A stretch of 64,000 bases of DNA. Source: Metellina segmentata. Lineage: Eukaryota > Arthropoda > Arachnida > Araneae > Tetragnathidae. Both the position numbers and the translations under genes were made by a program. Each line of letters starts with the position of its first letter. The stretch's first letter is position 1. The notes beneath the pieces were generated by a model. That model searched no databases. It saw only the letters and a list, made by a program, of their open reading frames with translations, and was not told the DNA's origin. Below are positions 31,294-42,699 of the stretch, piece by piece. The stretch spans positions 87,910,911 to 87,974,910 of the forward strand of contig OX375883.1 in NCBI GenBank assembly GCA_947359465.1. Direction: 5' to 3'.

Positions 31294-31496
31294 CAGTTGA
31301 ACTGAGTCAGAACTACCAATAGATCACCTGCCATTGAACAGGAGATGACCCATGTTACAAGAACAGCAACAGAGTAAAAGAGCCAACATCACCAGTACCA
31401 AAACACTGAAGACAGTAATACAGTAACCGTATATCTAAATTAAACCCTCCCCTTCCATCAACTACGCTTAATACACCAGTTGCCAGTTCTGTAATT

Positions 31497-31545
31497 TTTT
31501 ATGGCGCAAGGGCCAGATCTGGCCAAACTGCGCCATACGTACCAA
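31497..31545 (-). repeat. LINE 3' terminal hairpin (D1)
   Basis: Minus strand: TGGCGCAGTTTGGCCAGATC, then TGGCCCTTGCGCCATAA. The outer stem GGCGCA/TGCGCC and inner stem GGCCA/TGGCC match other LINE tails. In D2 (47137-47168) the inner loop has been lost. Confidence 0.7.
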
Positions 31546-31559
31546 TTGCAGTTAAACCA

Positions 31560-32070
31560 ATTCCAGTTAATCTTTAAAGTGTTCAACAGTTATGCTTAGG
31601 TACCCTATATTAGTATATAGATCTCACAAAATCTTTCCAATCCACCAATTAATTCCATACACACATGAAAGGTATTGTTCTTTTTGCAATGTTGGTAATT
31701 TGATGGTTTTCTCCAATCCTATGGTAACAACAAATGCTAAAGGAAACTGAAACTCTGGAAACCCGTGAGACCGTATCTGACTTTTGTTTATTGGTGTAAA
31801 GCAGTGATTAGCCGTTATTTCTGTAATTGTATTTATCATGGCGATCTATTCGCTAATTGATTATTATCAACTTAAATTTTCTATTTCGCTATGAAAAATT
31901 ATTTATTTTATAGACTCTTGAAAAGTTGTATAAATAAAATACATTTAATATTGCATCTTTGTATAGACGCTGACGTCTTACTTTTAATGGCCATACGCTT
32001 TATGATGCTACTAATACCATCGCAAGCTCTTTTTCCATAACAAGAAGCTTTTGCCTCTGCCACTCTGATT
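31560..32070 (-). pseudogene. repeat-borne ORF with GKRACDGxxSxIKR motif (D1)
   Basis: Minus-strand sequence 32050-31960 gives RVAEAKASCYGKRACDGISS and IIKRMAIK, and 31850-31624 gives ITANHCFTPINKSQI and YGINWWIGKIL. The GKxxCDGxGGxxKR pattern and a following WWIG are shared by a family of repeat-borne proteins common in arthropods and molluscs. I do not know its role. It may be the C-terminal part of the protein whose CFLC portion lies in U, since D and U are adjacent here, but the junction is broken. Confidence 0.45.
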
Positions 32071-32222
32071 TTAAACTAAGGTCTTTTCATGATAGAAAGA
32101 TTCGAAAAGTTTTTTTAATTTTTGTATTGGGGCTGAGGCCCAACCCTGAACTACTTTATGTATTTAACTTGTGATTGTCAAACATATAATCTCAAGTTCA
32201 ACAAGTCCAAAATCTTGTAGTG

Positions 32223-32471
32223 TCACACATGCTGTAAATTATCACTTTTAACACATATAAAAATACATTTTATATGATTATGATCCTTAACATATGCTAG
32301 AAAAGGATGAAGTTTGCCTGCTCTATTTATGGATGTTTTGAATAACATCTTATAATACCCAAGTATGTTTTTCAGAAACATTGTTTCGATGATAGCAGTT
32401 TCCAGACTCAATTCATCGTTTGCTTTTTTAAAGTAACGACTTCGAGAATTTGTAGAAAACAGTATGGGCAT
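32223..32471 (-). pseudogene. unrecognised 82-codon frame at the start of U2
   Basis: Minus-strand frame with SRSRYFKKANDELSLETAII and ETMFLKNILGYYKML, then LHPFLAYVKDHNHIKCIF. The same sequence in U1 (15560-15360) is broken by a stop near 15490, and D2 has a third copy (48080-47840). I do not recognise the family. Conservation in three copies may only reflect shared descent of the repeat. Confidence 0.35.
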
Positions 32472-32523
32472 ATAAAGCAGTTATTCAAACAACTTTATCA
32501 ATGCATTTATTTACTGATGTAAT

Positions 32524-33056
32524 TGTTATGACCCGAAAACACTACCCAAGTAACCTCTCATTCCAGCCATTTTTAATCTTCTCGTCTCACCGGAGAACAA
32601 TAATACCTTTCTGCAAACCGCCGAATTTCCACCACTTGACCTTCAACACCGCACTGACCCCGTAAAACCCCCTCAGCCGTTTGAAAACAGTGGAAGCCCT
32701 TTCCCTTATTTTTTTTTCGAGATAGTTCTAGAAATAGTCTCGAAACCGAATTGGAAAAATCTCGAACCAGGGGTCAGCATCCCTCGTGACCTAAGATGAC
32801 CAATCAGCATGCAGATTTATCGGCGTGAGACGAAGGTGTAAAAAAGGCTGGCGGTGAGCACTAGCCTTTAAATTCCGCATGTCACACAAGGAACCGAATT
32901 TCGCGCATGCGCAAACGAAAGGGAACGGTCACGGATGGAATTAGGGAAGGGATTGGGGGGGGGGATATTCCCTCTGCGCGACAATTTCTATTGCTGTTCT
33001 ATTCTATTCTAACACTAGCGTGTTTTGATGAGGCTTTGATCTACTAGCGCGTAACA
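32524..33056 (+). repeat. candidate LTR with promoter (U2)
   Basis: Copy of 15655-16156 with the same TGTTATG start and GTAACA end. It keeps about 30 bases near 33017-33047 (GCGTGTTTTGATGAGGC...) that U1 lacks, a deletion between CTAG/CTAC microhomologies. Confidence 0.45.
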
Positions 33057-33168
33057 CAGATTGATTTAAGATAATTGTATATTGTTAATTTCGTTGGTAC
33101 TCGTAATTTTAGATAATTTTATTATTAATCTCTGTTATCTCTGTTGTGATTTGATCAGCGTGGATATT

Positions 33169-33258
33169 ATGGCGATTGCCGATCAAGCTTCTTCTGCTTC
33201 TTCCGACATGAAGACGGCATTGAAAAACCTAATGCTTTCATATTTCCAAGTTCACTGA
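33169..33258 (+). CDS. short frame after candidate LTR, possible gag start
   Basis: ATG at 33169 opens MAIADQASSASSDMKTALKN and runs into the head repeat, ending after SYFQVH. It sits 113 bases after the LTR end, where a gag start would be expected. U1 has CTG in place of this ATG. The rest of the gag is missing, replaced by the head repeat. The function is inference from position only. Confidence 0.35.
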   Translation: MAIADQASSASSDMKTALKNLMLSYFQVH

Positions 33259-33540
33259 TGTCGATACATCATTCTTTCGTCGGAGGGAAGTGTAGTGATC
33301 CTGCCTTGAAATGCAGTGTCAATAATCAAACGAGATTAAATTTTAAAAACAACATCAATGAATTAAATAAGCCAAGAGCACATTAGTTTAGATATGTATC
33401 AGAACACGGGTGAACTCAGGGCTACCACAGGCAAGCACTTGTAGAATAGTAGCATACACTTTTACAAAGTAGCTGTCTCCTTTTATACCCTTTTTTAGTC
33501 GCTTATGATGGTATAGAATTCAGGATCGTTCATAATTTCC

Positions 33541-33890
33541 GAATTTGAGGGCCAGCGAATATGCCTTCCTTGAATTTAGCCTCACTGAATCGTGTTAATT
33601 TGTTTTTTAGAAAGCTAAAACCGTCGCCGTTTCTATACATTCCTTTAAAAACATTTTTTTATCAATCCCAGTTTTTAATGTGTAGAAAATGGCAAGAAGA
33701 CTTTCTGCGGATCCACCAAGGGCTGACTGACAACTTTGGTCCCCGGAACAAGCTGTCTTCTTGATTGACATTTTTTTTTTACATAATGGTTTTGTCTATC
33801 TCTGCTATCCCACTCGCACAAGAAACAGCAAAATTTGTTACATCCTAATTGAAGACTGAGTACAAGGGCAAGGACTTTCAAATCTCAGCA
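33541..33890 (-). pseudogene. conserved repeat ORF with CFLC-DSRDR-HY motif (U2)
   Basis: The U2 copy reads LGCNKFCCFLCEWDSRDRQN and HYVKKK before a frameshift, then the KxxxxEGxFAGPQI part in another frame near 33560. It keeps Trp where U1 has Ser in the CEWDS block; Trp is what I remember in other members. The A/T-rich codon run near 33770 (nine T) is the likely frameshift point. Confidence 0.6.
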
Positions 33891-34996
33891 AAGGTGTCAA
33901 ACATGTCTTTCATATTGAAGCATCCCTAATATACATTATTGGGCTAAATATGTTGATTTTTTTCAAGTATAAAGGCTGGGTAGGCTAACCCACAACAGTG
34001 GAAAATCCAATTGCGGAAAACTAGTGCCTGATGAACAATTTCTGACGACGGATTCAGAATCAGCATCGAAAAATACAGCACTGAGCGTCCAATAGACAAA
34101 AACTTTGTTACCAGGCCACAGATAAATCTTTCAGCTGAAGACAATAAGACTGAAGGCAGGTATGGATATCTATCATAATTGGGGCGAGTTATGTGAAAAA
34201 TAGTAGTAAAATAGTAGCATACACACTTCTACAAATAGTAGCAGTCTATTTTAGTTTCAATTTTAGTTGATTAATTCGTGGTTAGCTATTTAGTTTTCAT
34301 CTCGTGTGTTCGGAAAAATGTTTACAAAATTTATGGAGACATTGGAGCATCTTTTTTTTTCCTGGACCAGAAAGAAATTTTGACAATTTTAGATCAACCA
34401 TAAAATTATATTTGTAACTGGAAATTTAAGAATGAAAGATTACATTTAAAGGGGTTGCCTTCCTCCTTGGGTCCTGACTGTAATGTTCAACTTGTAAATA
34501 TCACGGCATTGAGAAACTTAATGCTTTCATATTTCCAAGTTCACTGATGTCGATACATCAGGCTTTCGTCGGAGGGAAGTGTAGTGATCCTGCCTTGAAA
34601 TGCAGTGTCAATAACTAAATAAAATACGGAAAATAAATGAATTAAATAAGCGAAGGGCACATTAGTTTGCATATGTATGAGAATACGGATGAACTCAGGG
34701 CTACCACAGACAAGCACTTGTAAAATAGTAGCATACACTTTTACAAAGTAGCTGTCTCCCTTCATACCCTATTTTAGTCGCTCAGAGAACTTAATCTTTT
34801 AAAATTAATTAAGAAACTAAGGTTTGCACGACGATCTAGCAACCAGATTTTGGTGGGATTTTTGAATGGTTGACACAGCTTGGTGCCGAAATTAGAAATT
34901 GACTGACTTGGAAAGTTTTCTCTTTATAATAATTGAAAATTATTTTTTTCATTGATATTTGTTTAACCTTTCATTTGGACCACATTCTATCGTCTA

Positions 34997-35047
34997 CTTG
35001 GCGCATCTTATCCTTTTCTTGCGTCATAAACCACAAATTAACCAACC
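34997..35047 (+). repeat. LINE 3' tail in Helitron C
   Basis: Same old LINE tail as at 10057 and 18099, with CTTGGCGCATC, CTTGCGTCATAAACC and ACCAACC. Confidence 0.6.
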
Positions 35048-35419
35048 AGTGGATTGGCTTATTCTGGAGACAATATCATACAGAACCAGTTGTTCCTCAG
35101 TACGTTTCTCAACGTTTTGAGAAACTATTGGTTTAATTTTATTTTGATTCTAATTGATCTCTCATATGTAGTCAAGATTTAAATATGTTCTCCATTCTGG
35201 GGTGATGGTAAGTCATATCTATTGGGGTCTGTCATTGAAAGGCTATGTCTTCGATCATTTTCAAACATTGATTTTTTGTTTGACCATTGAGTACAACATC
35301 AGAATTGTCCAAAAGTATTTACTGATTTCGTACCATATCTTGTGACAAGCTGTCCCTTTAACTATCCCAAAAATGCTTTACACGCGTGAAGTTGCTAAAG
35401 ACCGACAAAACTGAAAAAG

Positions 35420-36850
35420 ATTACTCATTTGGGGAAGGCTATCATAGAGATTTGCTTCCATCAGAGCCTGTTCTCAATGGGGAGTAGTCCTCCCACAAAC
35501 CTAGGGCTTTGCATGTAGCTTGTTAAGTTTCTTGTGTTACGCCATCAACAGTTCTTAAAGGATGAAATGAATCGCGCCCCGTTACTTCCATATAAGAAAA
35601 TTCCTGATTAATAGCATTCTTTGTTGTTGGGTTTGTACAGTATAAACTCTTCCTAAAATATGTTCTCTTTTCGTACCGGGATGATCTTCCACTGGAGATC
35701 CGATCCTTTCTCCCTTCCTTCGATAGAAGACACCCCTCTGTTTGTCAAAACTGTAAAAGGATGGCACATTTTCAAAGATCAATGTAGTATTGCGGTGATT
35801 TTCGATTCCTCTTGATATTTTCTGGTGTAAAATAAACTGGAGGGTTTCTAAATATACATCACGGTGATTGACAAAGGGGTATCTCATATGTATCGGGAAA
35901 AAAAGTATTCTCCGAAGTACTCGGATATCTGCCGGTTTGGTATTTTAAAACTTCGTTTTTTTACGGCAAAGCACGCTTTATCGCTCCCTTTATTTTTGTA
36001 TTTAAAAATGTATTTTATTGTTTTCACACTATTACAATACTCGATGATTATATGCGTCTGAAACGAACGGGATATAACAGGTGAATACGAAACAACCCAT
36101 TTATTGTCAATCTGAATGTCTCTATTTCGCACTCGAATATTAGTAGCGCGACCACCATTGAGAGGGTCTCTCCGCCTATATTTTATGCAACCGTCATCGC
36201 CAGGGATTGTTTCATTTATATTATGACCTGGTATATTTTTTGTTACATCGGCCATCCTTCATCCAAGGAGATCTCATTAATTTTATAATCTCGTACAGTT
36301 CCGGATATATGTGGTAGAATCAGGCAACTCAGCTTGTATAGTCATGTCAATTTGCTCAGTTCTTATTTCCTACTTGAGCCAATAAAGAATGAGGCAGTCC
36401 CCTCTTCTGCCATCATCATCAAATCGTGTTTCATCAAATTTTTTCACCACAAATTTCCCTTTTGGTGAATAATTCCATGAACCATTTTAATTTCTGATGG
36501 GAAATGCGTGACACTATGTCGTGTCTGTCTTGTTGGGTATTGATGAAGAGGAAATTCTTTATTTTTTCCCATTTTGGGTTAGTGGTGATTGAAATAAATA
36601 AGTCTGGGCGAGAATATGACACAAGAAATTGTATTCTCTCGTGCATGTACCCAGGACCTCCGATGAAACGTGATGGTAAAATCACCAGCCGGCCCAGATT
36701 ATCTCTCATTATTTTCGTCTTTCCTTATAGCATCCTGTTGGTGAATATAATTTTCTGACCACAATTTTTTCTGATTTATCTTGATATACAGCAACCATTC
36801 TGTTTCAATTTTGGAATATTAGTCAACCCAAAGCTGATTTAAAATACTTT
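35420..36850 (-). pseudogene. Helitron C Rep domain and linker
   Basis: Minus-strand pieces: 36709-36434 (RLVILPSRFIGGPGYMHERI, YSRPDLFISITTNPKWEKIK), 36255-35884 (MADVTKNIPGHNINETIPGD, DDGCIKYRRRDPLNGGRATN, NSVKTIKYIFKYKNKGSDKA) and 35887-35582 (EDHPGTKREHILGRVYTVQT). The 123-codon frame from 36255 is the longest uninterrupted Rep piece of the three copies. Confidence 0.8.
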
Positions 36851-37435
36851 TATAAAACAAGAAATAACAGTTCATGTTTGGGCGGACCATCATCCTATAA
36901 GAATAAAATTGAACAGCGGAATAAATTTTGAAGTTACATCCGTCCATGTCGCAAACATGAGAGGATACTTTAGGGTATCATGCGTGATGGGTTTCTAAAA
37001 TTCACTGCAAATGTTCGTCTCTTTCTCACTTCAAAATCTCGTTTTTCGCAATCTTCGCCCACCAGCAGAACTGCAACCTCATTGGTCGATGGTTTAGTGT
37101 ATGGTTCCTCTATTTTCTATAGGGGGTCGACTATCTGCATTTATAACTTTTTTGTACTCGCTTTTTTTTTATTCTCACTGGGCAATAATAATGAAGATGG
37201 ATTTGAGTTGAAAGCATTTCTTTTCAAACCACGATCACTCTTCACAGCTGAATTCGGAAGCATGGAATCTGGATGATCTCCATGCAAAAGAGATTTCAGT
37301 GGTTCTGATGGAGGTCTAATCTCTAGTAATTTTTAACTTTTCCCGAGGAAGTGCACGAGTCTTTTGGTTCATTTTTTAATGTAAAATTTTTTCAGTGTCA
37401 TTAACTATTTCCTTTTCCTTTCATAAATTTCCTTT

Positions 37436-38160
37436 TTAAAAGCAGAAATATTTGCTACGCCAGGTCATTAATATACGTATTTGTCTTTCAGGAACAGACA
37501 ACACGTTTTGCGTGTTCTTCTTCAGATTCAATTTCTCGAATGCGACTAACGCTTTCACGAGTAGATGCCAAACGTTCTTGACGCTGCTCGAACGAACAGA
37601 GGTTATCCTTAGTTTTCCTATGGCCAGATTTTTGTTTCGAGCCCCAACTACCTGGGTGAATACTTCACGCCTAATACACAGGTCATCCTCATGCAGTGTG
37701 TAAGATATGGAAGCTCTTGTTTCCGCGTGACGCTCTGTATCCGATGTTAGCCTTTTCCTCCTTTCAGAATCGGATTCCACATTGCGCAGTGCAAAGTGGC
37801 GATCTTTGTCAGTTTCTAGCCCAAAGTACGGAATCTAATTCAAGAGCACTAATGACAATGTGGTGAGCTTTGTCAGTTTCTAGGCGAGCCTTACGTTTCG
37901 AATCTCATTCGAGTACGCAATGTTAATTTAGCGAACTTTGTTAGTTTCTGGTCGAGCCTCGCGTTCCAAATATGATTCCAGATTATGAAATACGATGTGG
38001 CGAACGAACCTTGCGTTTCATATCTGTTTCGAGAGCACTCACTGCGATGTGGAGCTTTACCATTTTCGAGGCTACCTTCATGCTCCTTTGATCCCTGACG
38101 CTGGCAATATAAGACAACACGCCGTTTGTTTTCTGCAAGCCTTATGTCGAATACCCGGCT
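37436..38160 (-). pseudogene. Helitron C N-terminal repeat region
   Basis: The minus strand gives VESDSERRKRLTSDTERHAE and TRASISYTLHEDDLCIRREV, then GARNKNLAIGKL. The repeat array is shorter than in B, and a frameshift near 37780 separates the parts. The role of this region in Helitrons is unknown. Confidence 0.6.
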
Positions 38161-38764
38161 TATATTTTGAGATTCCTCAGTGCTTTTTCCGATGCAATAA
38201 ACCTAAATTACTGGATTTAATAGTGTTCTTTTTATTGAAGATTGTGTTTGTTTTCACCTGAATTAACGGGCGTGAGTACACTTATTTATTTGGTGAATAT
38301 AATTTTAATTACCATCTTTATATTCTCTTTGATATTTCCGCTTTGGGAACCGCCCTTGGAACAGCTACACTCTACGTTTATGAGCGATGACAACGGCTTT
38401 GGCGATTTTTTTTTGGCGCACTTCTAAAGTCGCCAAGGAAAGAATTATTTCCTAACTCTTTTTCTGTCACAATTTTTTTTCTTTTTACAACACACTTTTT
38501 AAACACATTTGAGAACGTTAAAAAATATATATGGAAAAAAAAATGTCAAAAAAAGAAAAAAAAAACGCATAAACTAAAATGTTTTTACAAAATAAGTGCT
38601 TTTTACAAAGGAAAACAAAACTTCAAAACACAATTGAGAACTTTTTGAACTATATATTTTTTAAAAGTTCTAAAAAATTAATATGCATTAAAAGAAATTT
38701 TTTTTGACATATGGTAGTAATACTGGTTTTAACGGAATAGGATCAACCTAGAACCACTAATTTT

Positions 38765-39683
38765 TTATGTTGCTTTAAACTCCTCCCAATTCATGGCCCT
38801 AACTATTTCCAAAAATTTAGTAAAATAATCCTGTTTCAAATCATCACACGAATTTTTGAATAAGTATGTGGCCAAATAAAAATGAAACGGGGTCTGCCTA
38901 TTATGTGTAGTCAGCGTGCGTTTTACGTTCCTCCACATTGACTCAATGGTATTTGTGCGGTATTTTGACACCGGATGAACGAACGTAAGAGAATGGTTTA
39001 CTGTTAAATGAATGTAACCACCATCCTCTACCCCCTTTTCCCCCATGTACCTTTTCCAGCAGTCGGAATGAACAGTGGTTCCAGGCTCAACCCATTCTGT
39101 CAAAACTTTAATGAGGGTATCTTTTGAACGATTGTGAACTTCAATCAAAAACATTTTCCCCGATCCTCTTTCAATCCCCCCGAAAAACCATTGACCCTCA
39201 ACTTTATGACCGCGATTGAATTTTCTTTTACCAAATTTAGACTCATCAATTTCTACAATTTTTCCGACCACGCCTATTTTTTCTGATTGCAATTCAACTA
39301 AATCAGCGATAACCTCGTTAACAAATTGCTTCCAATCCGCTAAGGTAGTTGGTGAAAAAGAATACTCAACCTCAATATCAGTAGATTTTGTCCCCCTCAC
39401 TATTTCATTTAAAAAAAAAGATCTCCTCCAGCTTCAAATCACTACACAAAAACCACGAACCATACCTTATGGTTTTATGAGTAGTACATTTCTTATTACT
39501 GTCTGAAGTTCCAGTGCAAACCCAATCGTATCCATCTGAAATGGAACTTCGTACAATGAATTTCATAGGAGCGTTGCATTTGGGGCACAATATTTCTGAC
39601 TTAAGCAATCCTGATTCCTTTAGGAAACCCAACAGAAGTTGCTTATCCATACATAAACGAACACAAAACATACGATTAGCCAC
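38765..39683 (-). pseudogene. Merlin (IS1595-like) transposase, copy 2
   Basis: The better of the two Merlin genes. A 211-codon frame (39400-38765) carries the DDE core: VGKIVEIDESKFGKRKFNRG (Asp), HSDCWKRYMG (Asp) and NTIESMWRNVKRTLT (Glu), then an intact C-terminus ending WEEFKAT. The N-terminal zinc-ribbon part (39683-39405, LCPKCNAPMKF, CTGTSDSNKKCTTHKTIR) is in another frame, separated by a T run at about 39411. One frameshift therefore divides a protein that is otherwise complete. No terminal repeats were seen. Confidence 0.85.
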
Positions 39684-39934
39684 TCCTTCAGTGCCAAACG
39701 TTTGCCATCCAGCAGAAAAACTGAGCTGCGAATGTAGGGTTAGAATACCCTGAACTTATCAATTATACTAAATACAGTGGGCATGTTGAAAAAGAAAAAG
39801 AATTGTAAAAGAAAAAAACAAGAAATGTATAATACAACCTGTAACATCAGAATTCTTCCGAAAAAAATATTGAAAACGAAAATGGTATAAAATAAAAAAT
39901 AACAAAACACTTAATCCTTTCATGAAAACTATTA

Positions 39935-40287
39935 TGATTTTGGCGTCGGTCGCCTAATTTTGGCGCTAAACTAACTTGTGCAGGATTCCATTCAGCAGCT
40001 GGCCGCCATATCCATCTAACCTCTAAAATCGGTATAAAGTGTCGGCCTCGATGAAAGCATTAAACGTTCTAAAACTAAACACAACTTTATTAACATAACA
40101 AGAGGTAAAAAACTATTCTAAACGTGTGCCACGAGTAACAGACAGCGCGGACACACCATGCTAAGCAGCAGAGAGGTATAAGGGGATGCAGGAAGGTCAA
40201 CAGGCTATTTATAACAGGTTAGTCTTATTCTTCCGCCGTGCGTCACAAAACATAGTTCACTAAACGTCATATAGCAATGATGCCACA
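39935..40287 (-). repeat. gypsy 3' LTR
   Basis: On the minus strand the 353-bp LTR starts TGTGGCATCATTGC at 40287, directly after a polypurine tract (GAGAGGGGCTAC), and ends CGCCAAAATCA at 39935. It holds a TATA-like box (TTATAAATAGCC near 40215) and AATAAAG near 40090. The near-palindromic end (GGCGCCAAAATTAGGCG...) resembles other gypsy LTR ends. Confidence 0.65.
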
Positions 40288-40455
40288 GTAGCCCCTCTCT
40301 AGTCCCGAAGTCAGTCTCCGGACTGATAAGGGACGACAAAACGTACGTGACGACCAGATCTTGTGACAACACCCTTGCGTAGAGAAGATGTCAAGTGTTG
40401 GGTAGCATCATTAACCTTCTCAGCTATGGATTCGAAAGGCTTTGATGTACTTGCA

Positions 40456-41385
40456 TCAGGGCTCTTGTAGCGGAACGTCAGGAGGGATGAAGATAAAAGC
40501 AGGCTTCAGCCGATCAACTGACACGCTGACTCTCTTGCCCTTGATAAGCAAGGTGTAAAACTTAGGTTTACGTTCAACTACAGGGTACGGACCGTTGTAT
40601 GGTTGCTGGAGCGGTCGTCGTATGGCATCTATCCGTACAAACACATGAGATGTCTGAGCCAACTCCTTACTCACAAACACAGCTGACCTGGTAGAGTGAT
40701 GCTTTGCAGGAACGGGTCTCAACTCATTCATCTTCCGCCATAAATCTCCCAAAAGGTCTGCACGAGACGATATAGCACCAGGTGATGTGGCCCGAAGGAA
40801 TTCACCCGGAATACGGAGAGAGCATCCGTAAACGAGATCCGCCGTCGTAGCTCCGATGTCATCCTTCAAGCTCGTCCGAATACCAAGCAGCACTGTAGGC
40901 AGGACTTGAACCCATCGCTCCGTTCCATGGCTCAGGATGGAACACTTCAGGTACCGGTGGAAGCGCTCCACGGTGCCATTGCACTTCGGATTGTAGGCTG
41001 TGGTTCGTGTCTTGATGAGACTAAGAAATTTAGCAAGGGAGGTGAAGAGGTCACTCTCAAACTGCCGTCCCTGGTCAGTGGTGATGATCTCGGGAACGCC
41101 AAATCTTGAAACCCAGCCAGAGTAGAAGTTATCAGCCACTGTAGCCGCAGTCTGGTCCTGCCTTGGAAAGACCTCTGGCCACCTTGTGAAGCGATCAACG
41201 GCTGTCAGAGCGTAGACGAAACCCTTCGACGGCGGTAGAGGTCCAACAATGTCGAGATACGCATGGGCGAACCGAGCTGAAGGAAGATCAAAGGAACCAG
41301 TGGGAGAAACAGTGTGTCGTTGAACCTTAGCCTTTTGACAATTGATGCACTGTTTGCACCAGGTCTTGATATCTCTTGATATCAA
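40456..41385 (-). CDS. gypsy integrase
   Basis: An intact 309-codon frame with an HHCC zinc finger end (WCKQCINCQKAK at residues 9-20) and the integrase core: FAHAYLDIVGPLPPSKG (Asp), PEIITTDQGRQFESDLF (Asp) and TAYNPKCNGTVERFHRYLK (Glu). The C-terminal domain follows with PYNGPYPVVERKPKFYTL and ends VPLQEP. The enzyme joins element cDNA to host DNA. The ATG given is internal; the true polyprotein continues from RNase H but is broken between 41386 and 41422 by a stop or frameshift. Confidence 0.9.
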   Translation of the reverse strand: MISRDIKTWCKQCINCQKAKVQRHTVSPTGSFDLPSARFAHAYLDIVGPLPPSKGFVYALTAVDRFTRWPEVFPRQDQTAATVADNFYSGWVSRFGVPEIITTDQGRQFESDLFTSLAKFLSLIKTRTTAYNPKCNGTVERFHRYLKCSILSHGTERWVQVLPTVLLGIRTSLKDDIGATTADLVYGCSLRIPGEFLRATSPGAISSRADLLGDLWRKMNELRPVPAKHHSTRSAVFVSKELAQTSHVFVRIDAIRRPLQQPYNGPYPVVERKPKFYTLLIKGKRVSVSVDRLKPAFIFIPPDVPLQEP

Positions 41386-42595
41386 GACAGACCTGATAAC
41401 TTGAAGCGAGTGCTAGTGACCTCAACTCAAGACCAGAATCAGATTCGCGCAGAGATCGCAACTCCTCATCATTGCACTGGGACTTTGCCAAACTTTCTTA
41501 ATCAATTTCACCAGAACTTGACAAGTTGATCTCACAAATGCGTGAAAAACTATGAGCCACCGAATTTTCAGCACCAGGCACAAACCTGATATCGGTAGAA
41601 AATTGACTTTGAACTCTAAATTTCGAATTTGTCTAGGTGATTGTTTATCACATTTTTGCTGAAACGCAAAGATTAGAGGCTTATGATCTGTGAAAATAAC
41701 ACACTTACGTCCCTCAATCATGTGCCTAAAATACTTGATTGAAGAATAGACAGCTAATAGTTCACGGTCATAGAAACTATAGCGTAACACGGCATCGTTG
41801 AGTTTTCGTGAGAAAAATCCCAATGGTTGAACCTGCCCATTGATTACCTGTTGCAAAACCCCACCAATTGCGAAATCTGAAGCATCCACGACCAAATGTA
41901 AAGAAGCATCAGGCAGAGGATGTGCCAAAAGTGCAGCATTAGAAATTACATCTCTGCATACCCGAAATGCCAACTTGCCTTCCTCTGACCATGAAAGAAC
42001 GGCTTTGTCCTTCTTCCTGCGCTTTACATCACCCTTTGCAAGAGTATGCAAACTATCTTGAACTTTAGCTGCATCTCTTAAAAAACGATGATAGAAGTTT
42101 GTCATTGCTAGGAAACGACGCAATTCTTCGACCGTGTAAGGTAGGGGAAATTCTAGCAAGGCTTTGACTTTTTCGGGTAGGGGTTCGATACCATCCTTAG
42201 ACACAAGGAAACCCAAGAAACTGATTTTTGTCTTTCCGAACTCGCATTTATCAAGGTTAATTACCAGTCCATAATCCACTAACCGCTGGAAGACTTGTTT
42301 CCAGTCGGCCTTGTGGTTTTCCTCACTTTCAGAAGCTACAATGATGTCATCAATGTACGATACACAGCAATCAAGACCCCTTAAGACGTTATCGATAAAG
42401 CACTGAAAGCTTTGGGCTGCGCATAATAACCCGAAGCACATGGAAGTGTATTCGTAAAGTCCAATGGGAGTTATTACTGCAGTTTTTTGAATGTCACACG
42501 GTTCAAAGGAATCTGGTGGTACGCCTTCACGAGATCGATCTTTGAAAACACCCTTTTACCACTCAAAGTATGCGTAAAATCCTGGATATGGGGTG
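41386..42595 (-). pseudogene. gypsy reverse transcriptase and RNase H
   Basis: The minus strand begins at 42595 with GAPHIQDFTHTLSGKRVFSK and IDLVKAYHQIP, has a frameshift near 42510, then a 339-codon frame (42441-41422): CVSYIDDIIVASESEENH (the YIDD active site), KISFLGFLVSKDGIEPLPEK, then RNase H with LHLVVDASDFAIGGVLQQ and CVIFTDHKPLIFAFQQK. RT copies the RNA, and RNase H removes it. After LEFKVNF the frame leaves the family (stop region), so RNase H ends early. Confidence 0.85.
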
Positions 42596-42699
42596 CCCCC
42601 AGGTGCATTCCTTCTTTAGGTTTGTACGGGCTTCACAATCCCGGGGTACCTGAGTGATCTTCCCTCCCTCTCCTTCTCCTCAACCCATTGCTTTTGCCA

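Larger units (their letters stand above)
28311..32990. repeat. segmental repeat D, copy D1
   Basis: D1 is collinear with 44274-48484 (D2): LINE RT piece, non-coding spacer, mariner, LINE RNase H, zinc knuckles, a GKRACDG ORF piece, then the start of U. D1 continues without a break into U2. Main differences by eye: D2 lacks about 400 bases spanning the mariner 3' end, and each copy has a private short segment near 28715/44678. Confidence 0.85.
34528..38620 (-). mobile_element. Helitron copy C
   Basis: Collinear with A and B. The LINE inserts present in A (12551) and B (21474) are both absent, so C shows the empty sites. It lacks the helicase as the others do. Part of the N-terminal repeat array is shorter than in A and B (about 37780-38070). 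Confidence 0.75.
32175..39934. repeat. composite repeat U, copy U2
   Basis: Partner of 15300-23935. It is directly preceded by D1. Its end at 39934 is set by insertion of the gypsy element (LTR start at 39935), where U1 continues with unrelated or unaligned sequence. Confidence 0.85.
39935..42595 (-). mobile_element. Ty3/gypsy element, 3' two thirds
   Basis: Minus-strand order RT, RNase H, integrase, polypurine tract, LTR. The LTR ends at 39935 against U2 sequence (TATTAT just before). The 5' part (gag, protease, start of RT) is missing, cut at 42595 by the 5' end of a LINE on the plus strand. Confidence 0.85.
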
